Position numbers and translations under genes: made by a program
Origin: Selenomonadaceae bacterium
Lineage (GTDB): Bacteria; Bacillota; Negativicutes; Selenomonadales; Selenomonadaceae
Direction: 5' to 3'
Length of the DNA stretch: 5,204 nucleotides
Assembly (NCBI GenBank): GCA_016286075.1
Contig: JAEERZ010000169.1
Coordinates: forward strand, 1 to 5,204
Part shown: positions 1-5,204 of the stretch, piece by piece
How positions within the stretch are numbered: position 1 is the stretch's first letter
How the letters are laid out: the number at the start of each line of letters is the position of its first letter
Notes under the pieces: model-generated
What the model saw: the letters and a program-made list of their open reading frames with translations, nothing else
Database searches by the model: none
Told to the model about the DNA's origin: nothing

Positions 1-714
1 GCGGCGGAGCAAACCGAGGTTGTCCAGCCGCTTTGCCATTTCCGGCGATATGCTGATATTCTCGACGGGCATTTTCAGCGCCTGCGCCGCGCGCCGCACA
101 AGGAAGCCCGTTTTCTCCAGCTTCGCATTGCCTTCCGCGCCCACGGCGGAGAATACCGTCCCCTCGCCTAACAGCTCGGCAATCGTCTCGTCCACGAGCC
201 GCCGCTGCCCCTGCGCGCGGGTCTCCATCCGCTGGCCGAGCCGCTTGTCCTGCGACTTGAACCGCACGCCAAGCAGCATGGCGAAAATGCCCTCGTTCTC
301 CGCGAACTCCCTGTAGAGCGTATCCTCATCCGATTCCGCGCCGTTCAGGACCGAACCGTCCGCCCATTGCTTCAGCGCGTCGTCGCCCCGGTCCGCCAAC
401 AGCCGCAGCCACGGCAGCGCGACAAGACGCCCGAACCATCGTTTCATTTGCGGCGCGAGAGCGCCGGGCTCCGACCCGGCGAAAGGCGTCACCGAAAATT
501 CGGCGTCCTCGACGGCGTAAACCGTCACGTCGATTTCGCCAAACTCGTCCATCGACGGGAACGCCGCCTCTCCCACGGCCAGCTCCGTCAGGAAAATCTG
601 CCGGAACGAAGCCGTCTGCCGTGTGACCGCATAGACTTCCGCCCGGCCCGCCGTAAGCGTAATATACGATTTTTCATCCGTCAGCGTGTACCGCTCCCCG
701 GCGGAAAGCTTCAT
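1..714 (-). CDS. NHLM/NHLP-type bacteriocin export ABC transporter, second permease/ATPase subunit; N-terminal part only
   Basis: The frame is open from an ATG at 712-714 to the left edge, giving 238 residues (begins MKLSAGERYTLTDEKSY, ends KRLDNLGLLRR). The rest of the gene lies outside, so the membrane and ATPase domains cannot be seen. Residues 1-80 are rich in short beta-like stretches (for example ITLTAGRAEVYAV, FGEIDVTVYAVEDAEFSV) and resemble the cupin/cyclic-nucleotide-binding-like front of the second NHLM ABC subunit. Residues 81-238 are mostly helical and charged, with no membrane segment. The call rests on this layout, on the motif resemblance, and on its place directly after the C39-peptidase ABC gene, where this subunit normally sits. 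Members of the family usually continue into six membrane helices and one ATPase domain, without a peptidase. A strong Shine-Dalgarno sequence supports the start. A protein that only shares this front domain is possible but less likely. Confidence 0.8.
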   Translation of the reverse strand, partial: MKLSAGERYTLTDEKSYITLTAGRAEVYAVTRQTASFRQIFLTELAVGEAAFPSMDEFGEIDVTVYAVEDAEFSVTPFAGSEPGALAPQMKRWFGRLVALPWLRLLADRGDDALKQWADGSVLNGAESDEDTLYREFAENEGIFAMLLGVRFKSQDKRLGQRMETRAQGQRRLVDETIAELLGEGTVFSAVGAEGNAKLEKTGFLVRRAAQALKMPVENISISPEMAKRLDNLGLLRR

Positions 715-722
715 GCTTCGTT

Positions 723-730
723 CCTCCTTT
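723..730 (-). promoter_or_regulatory. Strong ribosome binding site for the second ABC subunit
   Basis: On the minus strand AAAGGAGG lies 8 nt before the ATG at 714. It is a full Shine-Dalgarno match and fixes the start of this gene. The gene is separated from the upstream ABC gene by 189 bp, so its translation must start independently. I see no convincing -35/-10 pair in the AT-rich stretch 731-791. Confidence 0.85.
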
Positions 731-791
731 CCCGTTGTAATATGCAAAATAGAAACGTCGTTACTATCCAAAATCGTAATTTATATTTTCA

Positions 792-898
792 GTGAGGAGT
801 TAGGAGAGAGGAATGAGGAGTTATTACGTAATTATTCTCCGCCACGCTCCACACTCCTAACTCCTATCTCCTCACTCCTCACTCTCCACACTCCACTC
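792..898. repeat. Degenerate heptanucleotide repeats in inverted orientation in the gap between the two ABC genes
   Basis: On the plus strand the left block (792-820) reads as 7-base units gtgagga, gttagga, gagagga, atgagga. The right block (about 845-898) reads as units such as tcctaac, tcctatc, tcctcac, tcctcac, actccac. The two blocks face each other: 792-820 pairs with 847-875 at 24 of 29 positions, around a loop that contains the perfect palindrome ATTACGTAAT (823-832). The right block continues for about three more units past the arm, almost to the stop codon of the upstream gene. In the transcript this would form a long imperfect hairpin. It lacks a clean T-run, so it is not a typical intrinsic terminator. 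It could attenuate or stabilise the message between the genes. Similar short tandem heptamers occur between genes in several bacterial groups; membership of a named family cannot be confirmed here. Confidence 0.75.
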
Positions 899-903
899 TT
901 CTC

Positions 904-3123
904 TCAGTCCAGCGTATCTTCCCCATTCGCTTCCTTTTCCCGTTCCTCGATCAGCCTGCGGTACGGGCCGTCGTGCTGCATCAGTTCCCGATGGGTTCCG
1001 CGTTCGGCGACCTTGCCTTTTTCCAGCACGATGATTTCGTCCGCGTCGCGGATCGTCGAGAGGCGGTGGGCGACGATCAGGCAGGTGCAGCCGCGCCGGC
1101 GGATATTTTCCAGCACCTTTTGCTCGGTCACCGGGTCGATGGCGCTGGTCGCCTCGTCCAGGATCAATATGGAAGGATTCCCCGCCAAGGCCCGGGCCAT
1201 CTCCAATCGCTGCCTCTGGCCGCCGCTGAAATTTATCCCGCCCTCAGAGACCTCGGCCTCGTAGCCGCCCGGAAGCCGCAGGATGTCGTCATGGATGCAG
1301 GCGTCCTGCGCCGCCTGCATGATGTCGGCTTTCGGCACGGACCGGTCGAACAGCGTGATATTTTCCCGCACCGTGCCGGAAAGCTGGAACACGTCCTGAT
1401 CCACCGTGGCGATGGAATTCACCCGCACGGCGCGGGGAATCTCCCGGCGCTTCACGCCGTCGAACAGCACGTCGCCCGACCATTCCTCGTAAAGCCCCGC
1501 TGCCAGCTTCGCCAGCGTCGATTTTCCGCTGCCCGACGCGCCCACGACGGCAGCCCAGCGTCCCGGCTCCAGATGCAGCTCGAAATGCTCCAAGAGCGGC
1601 GGGTCCAGCGGACTGTAGCCGAAGCTCACGTCCCGCATCTCAATCCGGCCGGACAGTCTTTCTCCCGTGAAGGCGTACTGCTGCGTCTCGTCGGGATAGT
1701 TCAGGTTGTCGATAGGATAGCGGCGCACGTCGTCGAGGCGCTGCATCTGCATTTCCGTCGTGCGGATCGTATCGCTGAGCGTGAGGAGCTTCTGCATCGG
1801 CTCCTGGAACTTGGCAATCAGACTGTTCACCGCCGTATAGATGCCGGCGGTCATCAGGCCCTCCATGATGGAAAAGCCGCCGACGGTCATCACCAGCGCC
1901 CCCGAGAGTCCCGCAAGGAGCGTCGGCAGGAGACGCACCTTCGTAGACCAGAGCTGCATTTCCTGATTGGCGACGAGGGCTTTTGCGGCATAGCCCGACC
2001 ATTTCGAGAACAGATCGCCTTCGCAGCCGCTCGCCTTGACGCTTTCTATCATCATCAGGCCGTTCATCAGCACGCCGTATTCCTTGCCTTTTTCCTGCTG
2101 GATGCGCATGGTCAGGTCGGTCATGTTCCGCCGCATATAGAGGAGCACCGCCAGATTGACGAAGCTGACGGAGACTCCCACCAGAGTCAGCGGCACGCTG
2201 TACTGCACCAAGAGTCCGAGGAAAAACAGCGCGATGAAAAAGTCCAGCAGCGCGGTAGCCGCCTGCCCGGAAAGCACCTCGGCGTTGGATTCGTTGAACT
2301 GGATGCGGGACGCCACGTCCGCCGCGTAACGCTGCTGGAAGAACGTCACCGGCAGCCGGAGCACATGCCAGAAGAACGAGGAGGAATCCGCCAGCGTCAG
2401 CTTCTTCTGCCAATAGGTCAGCACCGCCGCCCGCATGGCGTTCATGACGCCGGACATGACCGCCGCCGCCGCCATCGCCCATAGGAGCTTTATCGTCCAA
2501 TCGGGGTGCTTCATCGAAAACACGTCGTCGATGAAAATCTGGTTCATCACCGGCACGGCGAGGCCGGGCACGATCATGCAAAGCCCTAATATCAGCACGA
2601 AAAGAATCGCCCATTTGTCTTCGGCGAGTTTCTCGGCGACGGCCTTCGCCACGTTATAGCGGTGGCCCTCCTGCACGAATTCCTCGCCGGGGCGGATATT
2701 GAGATAAATGCCGGTATAGGAGGAAAGGAACTCCTCCCACGAAACCTGCCGCCGTCCCATCGCGGGGTCGTTCAAATAAGCGGTGTCGTTCTCGACGCCC
2801 TCCAAGACCACGAAATGGTTGAACTCCCAAAAGAGGATCAACGGGTATTCCTTCTTCCGGAGCACTTCGGGCTTGCCCGCGAAACCTTTGGCCGTGCAGC
2901 CGAGCCGCCGCGCCGCGCGCAGGATATTTTTCGCGTTGACGCCGTCGCGGGTTACGCCGCACTCATGCCGCAGCTTTTCCAGCGGAAGCCATTTGCCGTA
3001 GTAGGCAAGCACCATGGCCAGCGACGCCGCGCCGCACTCCGTCGCCTCCATCTGGAGCACAGTCGGCGTCTTGACGCGCTGGGCGCCAAAGAAAAACTGC
3101 CGTATTCTTTCCGTAAATTCCAT
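904..3123 (-). CDS. NHLM/NHLP-type bacteriocin export ABC transporter with C39 peptidase, permease and ATPase domains
   Basis: A 739-residue exporter that should cleave a double-glycine-type leader and pump the peptide across the inner membrane. Residues 15-150 form a C39 peptidase with the catalytic Cys30 (in QMEATECGAAS), His103 (FNHFVVLEG) and Asp119 (LNDPAMG) all present. The stretch LRHECGVTRDGVNAKN is typical of the NHLM branch. Hydrophobic segments lie near residues 170-195, 212-237, 295-330 and 398-437. The ATPase has Walker A GASGSGKST (528-536), Q-loop Gln576, signature FSGGQ (632-636), Walker B ILILDE ending in Asp656-Glu657, and H-loop His686. All ATPase and peptidase residues look intact, and the length is normal for the family. 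The chosen start is ATG at 3121-3123, with AAGGG 6 nt upstream. An in-frame TTG at 3160-3162 would add 13 residues and has a Shine-Dalgarno-like sequence, but that sequence belongs to the neighbouring repeat. The gene ends in TGA at 904-906. Confidence 0.95.
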   Translation of the reverse strand: MEFTERIRQFFFGAQRVKTPTVLQMEATECGAASLAMVLAYYGKWLPLEKLRHECGVTRDGVNAKNILRAARRLGCTAKGFAGKPEVLRKKEYPLILFWEFNHFVVLEGVENDTAYLNDPAMGRRQVSWEEFLSSYTGIYLNIRPGEEFVQEGHRYNVAKAVAEKLAEDKWAILFVLILGLCMIVPGLAVPVMNQIFIDDVFSMKHPDWTIKLLWAMAAAAVMSGVMNAMRAAVLTYWQKKLTLADSSSFFWHVLRLPVTFFQQRYAADVASRIQFNESNAEVLSGQAATALLDFFIALFFLGLLVQYSVPLTLVGVSVSFVNLAVLLYMRRNMTDLTMRIQQEKGKEYGVLMNGLMMIESVKASGCEGDLFSKWSGYAAKALVANQEMQLWSTKVRLLPTLLAGLSGALVMTVGGFSIMEGLMTAGIYTAVNSLIAKFQEPMQKLLTLSDTIRTTEMQMQRLDDVRRYPIDNLNYPDETQQYAFTGERLSGRIEMRDVSFGYSPLDPPLLEHFELHLEPGRWAAVVGASGSGKSTLAKLAAGLYEEWSGDVLFDGVKRREIPRAVRVNSIATVDQDVFQLSGTVRENITLFDRSVPKADIMQAAQDACIHDDILRLPGGYEAEVSEGGINFSGGQRQRLEMARALAGNPSILILDEATSAIDPVTEQKVLENIRRRGCTCLIVAHRLSTIRDADEIIVLEKGKVAERGTHRELMQHDGPYRRLIEEREKEANGEDTLD

Positions 3124-3129
3124 AGAATT

Positions 3130-3134
3130 CCCTT
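3130..3134 (-). promoter_or_regulatory. Ribosome binding site deciding the start of the peptidase ABC gene
   Basis: On the minus strand AAGGG lies 6 nt before the ATG at 3123. It favours this ATG over the TTG at 3162, whose purine-rich upstream sequence comes from the inverted-repeat element. Confidence 0.6.
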
Positions 3135-3163
3135 GCCCCTGCAAATCTTTGTTAAAGCGCAAC

Positions 3164-3301
3164 CTTGCCCTCCCCTATGGGGAGGGGGGACCGCTTTAGC
3201 GGTGGGTGAGGTCTTCGTAACGATATGCTTACATGGACTACTGCACTGCAAAACCTCATCCGTCGCCCTTCGGCGCCACCTTCCCCAAAGGGGAAGGCAA
3301 G
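3164..3301. repeat. MITE-like intergenic element with 49 bp imperfect terminal inverted repeats
   Basis: The left arm (3164-3212) and the reverse complement of the right arm (3253-3301) both start CTTGCC, both end ATGAGGT or GTGAGGT, and both are 49 nt long. They match at 34 of 49 positions without gaps; 31 of 39 match outside a variable 10-base block. Each arm also folds by itself. The first hairpin has an 8 bp stem and 3 nt loop (3168-3186 left, 3279-3297 right). The second is a short stem with a 4 nt loop (3190-3203 left, 3264-3275 right). The 40 bp between the arms codes for nothing recognisable. The flanks carry TTTGTTAA (3148-3155) and its reverse complement TTAACAAA (3303-3310), so the symmetry may extend outward. 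I see no clear direct target duplication. Repeats of this general look are common between genes in anaerobic Firmicutes, from memory and not checked. It is non-coding and needs a transposase elsewhere if it is mobile. Confidence 0.8.
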
Positions 3302-3308
3302 ATTAACA

Positions 3309-3326
3309 AAATTTAAGCATAAATTT
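3309..3326. promoter_or_regulatory. 18 bp hyphenated palindrome, possible operator
   Basis: AAATTTA, a 4-base spacer AGCA, then TAAATTT form a perfect 7+7 inverted repeat in an AT-rich stretch. It lies just downstream (in transcription direction) of a TATAGT hexamer and before the inverted-repeat element, in the gap ahead of the peptidase ABC gene. A regulator binding site is plausible. AT-rich palindromes arise easily by chance, so the confidence is low. Confidence 0.3.
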
Positions 3327-3329
3327 GAC

Positions 3330-3335
3330 ACTATA
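3330..3335 (-). promoter_or_regulatory. Possible -10 box for a promoter of the two ABC genes
   Basis: TATAGT on the minus strand differs from TATAAT at one base. The only -35 candidate is a poor TTGCAG 15 nt upstream, which lies inside the 15 bp palindrome at 3345-3359. The position would allow the ABC genes to be transcribed separately from the two adaptor genes, with a leader of about 200 nt that includes the folded repeat. The evidence is sequence resemblance only. Confidence 0.3.
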
Positions 3336-3339
3336 CAGT

Positions 3340-3359
3340 AAAAATTCTTGCTGCAAGAA
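3340..3359 (-). terminator. Small hairpin plus T-run after the NHLM HlyD gene: weak terminator, or operator palindrome
   Basis: On the minus strand TTCTTGC-A-GCAAGAA (3345-3359) is a perfect 15 bp odd-centred palindrome, followed directly by TTTTT (3340-3344). It starts 4 nt after the HlyD stop codon, where an intrinsic terminator would be expected. As RNA only about 6 bp can pair around a CAG loop and the stem is half AT, so termination would be weak or partial. The compact perfect symmetry would also suit a dimeric repressor site overlapping the poor -35 element of the putative promoter just downstream. The sequence alone does not decide between the two. Confidence 0.45.
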
Positions 3360-3363
3360 CCTC

Positions 3364-4317
3364 TTACCTGCTTCTCAACCATTGACTGATCTTGTAAAAC
3401 ACCTTTTCAATCGGCGGCTCGCGCTCGATGACGATGGAGCCGGTGCAGAAACTGCCCGCCGTAATCGGGCGATGCTTTCCGACCACGGAGGTCCACAGAT
3501 ATCCGGACTCGGAACTCGCGTCCTTCACGAGATCGAACTTCACTTCCACCGCCGCGCCGCCGCCCTGCGACAGCACATACTGCGCCAGCTGGGAATTCCC
3601 GAGGCCCTTTCTCACGCCCTCGGCGGAAATCGGATACTGGGAAACGCTTTTCACCACGCCAATCAGGCTGCCCGTCTGCGTCACGTCCACGCCGTTCGGC
3701 GCGAGCTGGATCGTCATGCCCGGCTCCACTCGTTTGCCCTTGTCCACGGGAATATAGAAAACGCCGGTCAAATCGTCGCGGTTCTGCGTCAGGCGCACGG
3801 TGCAAATCGGGCTTCCCGCCGGAACCAGAGTGCCCTCGGCCACCATCACTTCGTCCACCACGCCGTCATAGTCGCAGTAAATCTCCTCCCTCGCTGTCTG
3901 CTGATGCCGCTTTGCGTCATACTGATAAACGCGTCCCATCACGTCCCGGTCGTTTGTCGCAAGCTCCGTCCCGTACTGCGCCATGCGCGTGTCCGCCGAC
4001 TGCTCCGGCTGATCCATGTGGGCGACGAGCATCCCTTTGTAAACCCTGTCCCCGGTCTGGACGTGCACGGCGGTCAGCTTGCCCGCCACCGGATGCGTAA
4101 TGCTCACAATGCCCGCCGAATCCATAATCAACCCGCAGCCCTCCGCCTTGTCCGTGAAGGAGCCGTAAAACGACCAAAGCACGATGGCGAAACAAAGCAG
4201 CGCGACGGACGCCAGCCCCATCCATCCCACAGGGCCGGTGATGCGAATCATCGTGTCAAGCTTTTCCGGGGAGCGCAGTTTATCGAGCGCCGCCTGATTG
4301 AAGATCTTGTCGTTCAT
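3364..4317 (-). CDS. NHLM/NHLP bacteriocin system secretion protein, HlyD-type membrane fusion adaptor
   Basis: A 317-residue inner-membrane-anchored adaptor expected to work with the NHLM ABC exporter. The cytoplasmic start IFNQAALDKLRSPEKLD followed by GPVGWMGL is characteristic of the NHLM branch of HlyD. One membrane helix spans about residues 31-51. Residues 68-100 (HPVAGKLTAVHVQTGDRVYKG) and 145-175 (CDYDGVVDEVMVAEGTLVPAG) are the two half-lipoyl motifs. Only about 45 residues separate them, so the alpha-helical hairpin is very short compared with classic HlyD. A beta-barrel-like part follows from about 184. The ATG at 4315-4317 overlaps the TGA of the upstream adaptor (ATGA), which implies translational coupling and one transcript. 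GGGAG at 4327-4331, inside the upstream gene, can serve as ribosome binding site. The gene ends in TAA at 3364-3366. Confidence 0.92.
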   Translation of the reverse strand: MNDKIFNQAALDKLRSPEKLDTMIRITGPVGWMGLASVALLCFAIVLWSFYGSFTDKAEGCGLIMDSAGIVSITHPVAGKLTAVHVQTGDRVYKGMLVAHMDQPEQSADTRMAQYGTELATNDRDVMGRVYQYDAKRHQQTAREEIYCDYDGVVDEVMVAEGTLVPAGSPICTVRLTQNRDDLTGVFYIPVDKGKRVEPGMTIQLAPNGVDVTQTGSLIGVVKSVSQYPISAEGVRKGLGNSQLAQYVLSQGGGAAVEVKFDLVKDASSESGYLWTSVVGKHRPITAGSFCTGSIVIEREPPIEKVFYKISQWLRSR

Positions 4318-5204
4318 CGCGCCTCGCTCCCTTTATCCATCTCGTCCAGTACAACTTCGGCATGCTCCCCGTTGCTCAGCCCCTCCGTGCCGCTGGTCAC
4401 CACGATCTCGCCCTCGGACAGTCCGGACAGGATCTCGATGTACGTCCCGTCGTCCGTCCCCGCCTTGACCGGGCGCCGTTCCACCGTATTATCCGGCTTC
4501 ACGACGAAGACCTCGTTTTTTTCACCGTTCGTCATCGCCGAAAGAGGCACCACCAACGCGTCGTGGCTCCGGCGCGCCTTGAAGCTAACGCCGCCGTAAG
4601 TCTGCGGCTCCAAAAGTCCGGAACGGTTATCGACCTGCCAGAGGACGTTTCGTATGGCGGCAGGCTCGGAAACCGGAGGACGGATTTCCGCGATGGCCGC
4701 GGTGAAAGTCTGCTGGCTTCCGAGATTGCCCACCGCGTAATCCGTACCGTAAACCTTCTTGAAATCTTTGCTCTGGAAGACCAAATCCGCTTCCTGCCCG
4801 ATGGAGAGATAGCGGGCGTCCTTGTCCTGCACCGGCGTCGTGAAATAGAGATAATCGAAATTCCCCACCAGCGCGAGGGCCGTGCCGCTCTGCACATAAG
4901 CGCCCTGCTGCCGGTACATCACCAGGACTTTGCCGTCGATGGGCGCAACGACCGCCTGCCGCGATTCCTGCACGCGAAGCTGGCCCAGCTTTGACTCCGC
5001 AACCTGGAGCGCCGCCTCCGCCGAATAATAAGTCGCCTCCGCGTCGTCGTACTGCTGCGCCGACGCCGCGTCGTGGGCTTTCAGAATCTGATAGCGGCGA
5101 TAATTGTTCTCCGCCCGCCGGAGATTGGCCTGCGCCTGCAAGATATTCGACTCCGCTTCCTGGATTTGCAGCGGGATATTTTCGTTCTCCAAAACGAAAA
5201 TCGT
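4314..5204 (-). CDS. RND-type periplasmic adaptor (AcrA/MacA-like membrane fusion protein), N-terminus missing
   Basis: The frame runs unbroken from the right edge to TGA at 4314-4316, giving 296 residues. The gene begins outside the window: TTG at 5190-5192 is an internal leucine, and the signal peptide or anchor and first half-lipoyl motif are not seen. Counting from the edge, residues 6-95 form a coiled-coil hairpin (NILQAQANLRRAENN, then AEATYYSAEAALQVAESKL). Its tip has R37-x3-L41-x6-S48, the TolC-docking pattern of MacA/AcrA adaptors. The second half-lipoyl motif is at about 83-112 (VVAPIDGKVLVMYRQQGAYV), followed by a beta-barrel (115-210) and a membrane-proximal domain (215-285, VVPLSAMTNGEKNEVFVV). 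Such adaptors sit in the periplasm and join an inner-membrane pump to an outer-membrane channel. Its 4 bp overlap with the NHLM HlyD gene suggests that the pump served here is the NHLM exporter, not an RND pump. Confidence 0.9.
   Translation of the reverse strand, partial: TIFVLENENIPLQIQEAESNILQAQANLRRAENNYRRYQILKAHDAASAQQYDDAEATYYSAEAALQVAESKLGQLRVQESRQAVVAPIDGKVLVMYRQQGAYVQSGTALALVGNFDYLYFTTPVQDKDARYLSIGQEADLVFQSKDFKKVYGTDYAVGNLGSQQTFTAAIAEIRPPVSEPAAIRNVLWQVDNRSGLLEPQTYGGVSFKARRSHDALVVPLSAMTNGEKNEVFVVKPDNTVERRPVKAGTDDGTYIEILSGLSEGEIVVTSGTEGLSNGEHAEVVLDEMDKGSEAR

Noticed and set aside
367..795. 142-codon open frame on the plus strand
   Set aside because: Opposite the second ABC subunit, which has a strong ribosome binding site and a family-like sequence. 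The plus-strand frame has neither.
973..2484. 503-codon open frame on the plus strand
   Set aside because: It lies fully opposite the peptidase ABC gene. The protein is rich in His, Arg and Ala with no family motif, as expected from the antisense of GC-rich coding sequence.
3160..3162. TTG start for the peptidase ABC gene
   Set aside because: It adds 13 residues outside the conserved domain, and its Shine-Dalgarno-like sequence belongs to the repeat. ATG at 3123 has its own AAGGG at good spacing.
3164..3301. CRISPR repeat or riboswitch
   Set aside because: There are only two arms, in inverted rather than direct orientation, with no spacer series. The sequence resembles no riboswitch core that I recognise.
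3152..3382. 76-codon minus-strand frame in the gap, possibly a precursor peptide
   Set aside because: Most of it is translation of the inverted-repeat element (for example RRPHPPLKRSPLPIGEGK). It overlaps the end of the HlyD gene and has no leader-like features or GG site.
3325..4599. 424-codon open frame on the plus strand
   Set aside because: It is antisense to both adaptor genes, low in complexity and rich in Arg and His. The minus-strand frames have clear domains and a coupled start.
5190..5192. TTG start for the RND-type adaptor
   Set aside because: The frame continues to the edge and the missing part should hold the signal peptide, first half-lipoyl motif and first hairpin helix. This codon is an internal leucine.

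Overview
The window carries four protein genes, all on the minus strand. In transcription order (right to left) they are: an RND-type periplasmic adaptor, cut at its start by the right edge; a second, NHLM-type HlyD adaptor; an NHLM/NHLP-type ABC exporter with an N-terminal C39 peptidase domain; and the N-terminal part of a second NHLM-type ABC subunit, cut by the left edge. This is the export half of a 'nitrile hydratase leader microcin' (NHLM/NHLP) peptide secretion locus. No precursor peptide and no peptide-modifying enzyme can be seen in the window.

Layout from right to left: RND-type adaptor (4314-5204), overlapping the NHLM HlyD (3364-4317) by 4 bp (ATGA). A 240 bp gap (3124-3363) follows, holding a 15 bp palindrome, a TATAGT hexamer, an 18 bp hyphenated palindrome and a 138 bp MITE-like inverted-repeat element. 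Next come the peptidase/permease/ATPase (904-3123), a 189 bp gap (715-903) with degenerate heptanucleotide repeats in inverted orientation, and the second ABC subunit (714 to beyond position 1).

How the parts would work together (inference from the families): the C39 domain cleaves a double-glycine-type leader, the two ABC subunits drive export across the inner membrane, the short-hairpin NHLM HlyD sits beside them, and the RND-type adaptor links to an outer-membrane TolC-like channel. That adaptor carries an Rx3Lx6S pattern at its hairpin tip, which is the TolC-docking motif known from MacA/AcrA-type adaptors. This points to a two-membrane cell.

Organism: the genes are GC-rich and the gaps AT-rich. 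NHLM exporters of this style, a TolC-type adaptor and intergenic repeats of these two kinds together suggest a diderm Firmicute (Negativicutes, for example a Selenomonas relative). Another anaerobic diderm such as a Synergistete cannot be excluded. The plus strand has long open frames opposite the genes, but they are shadows of GC-rich coding sequence.
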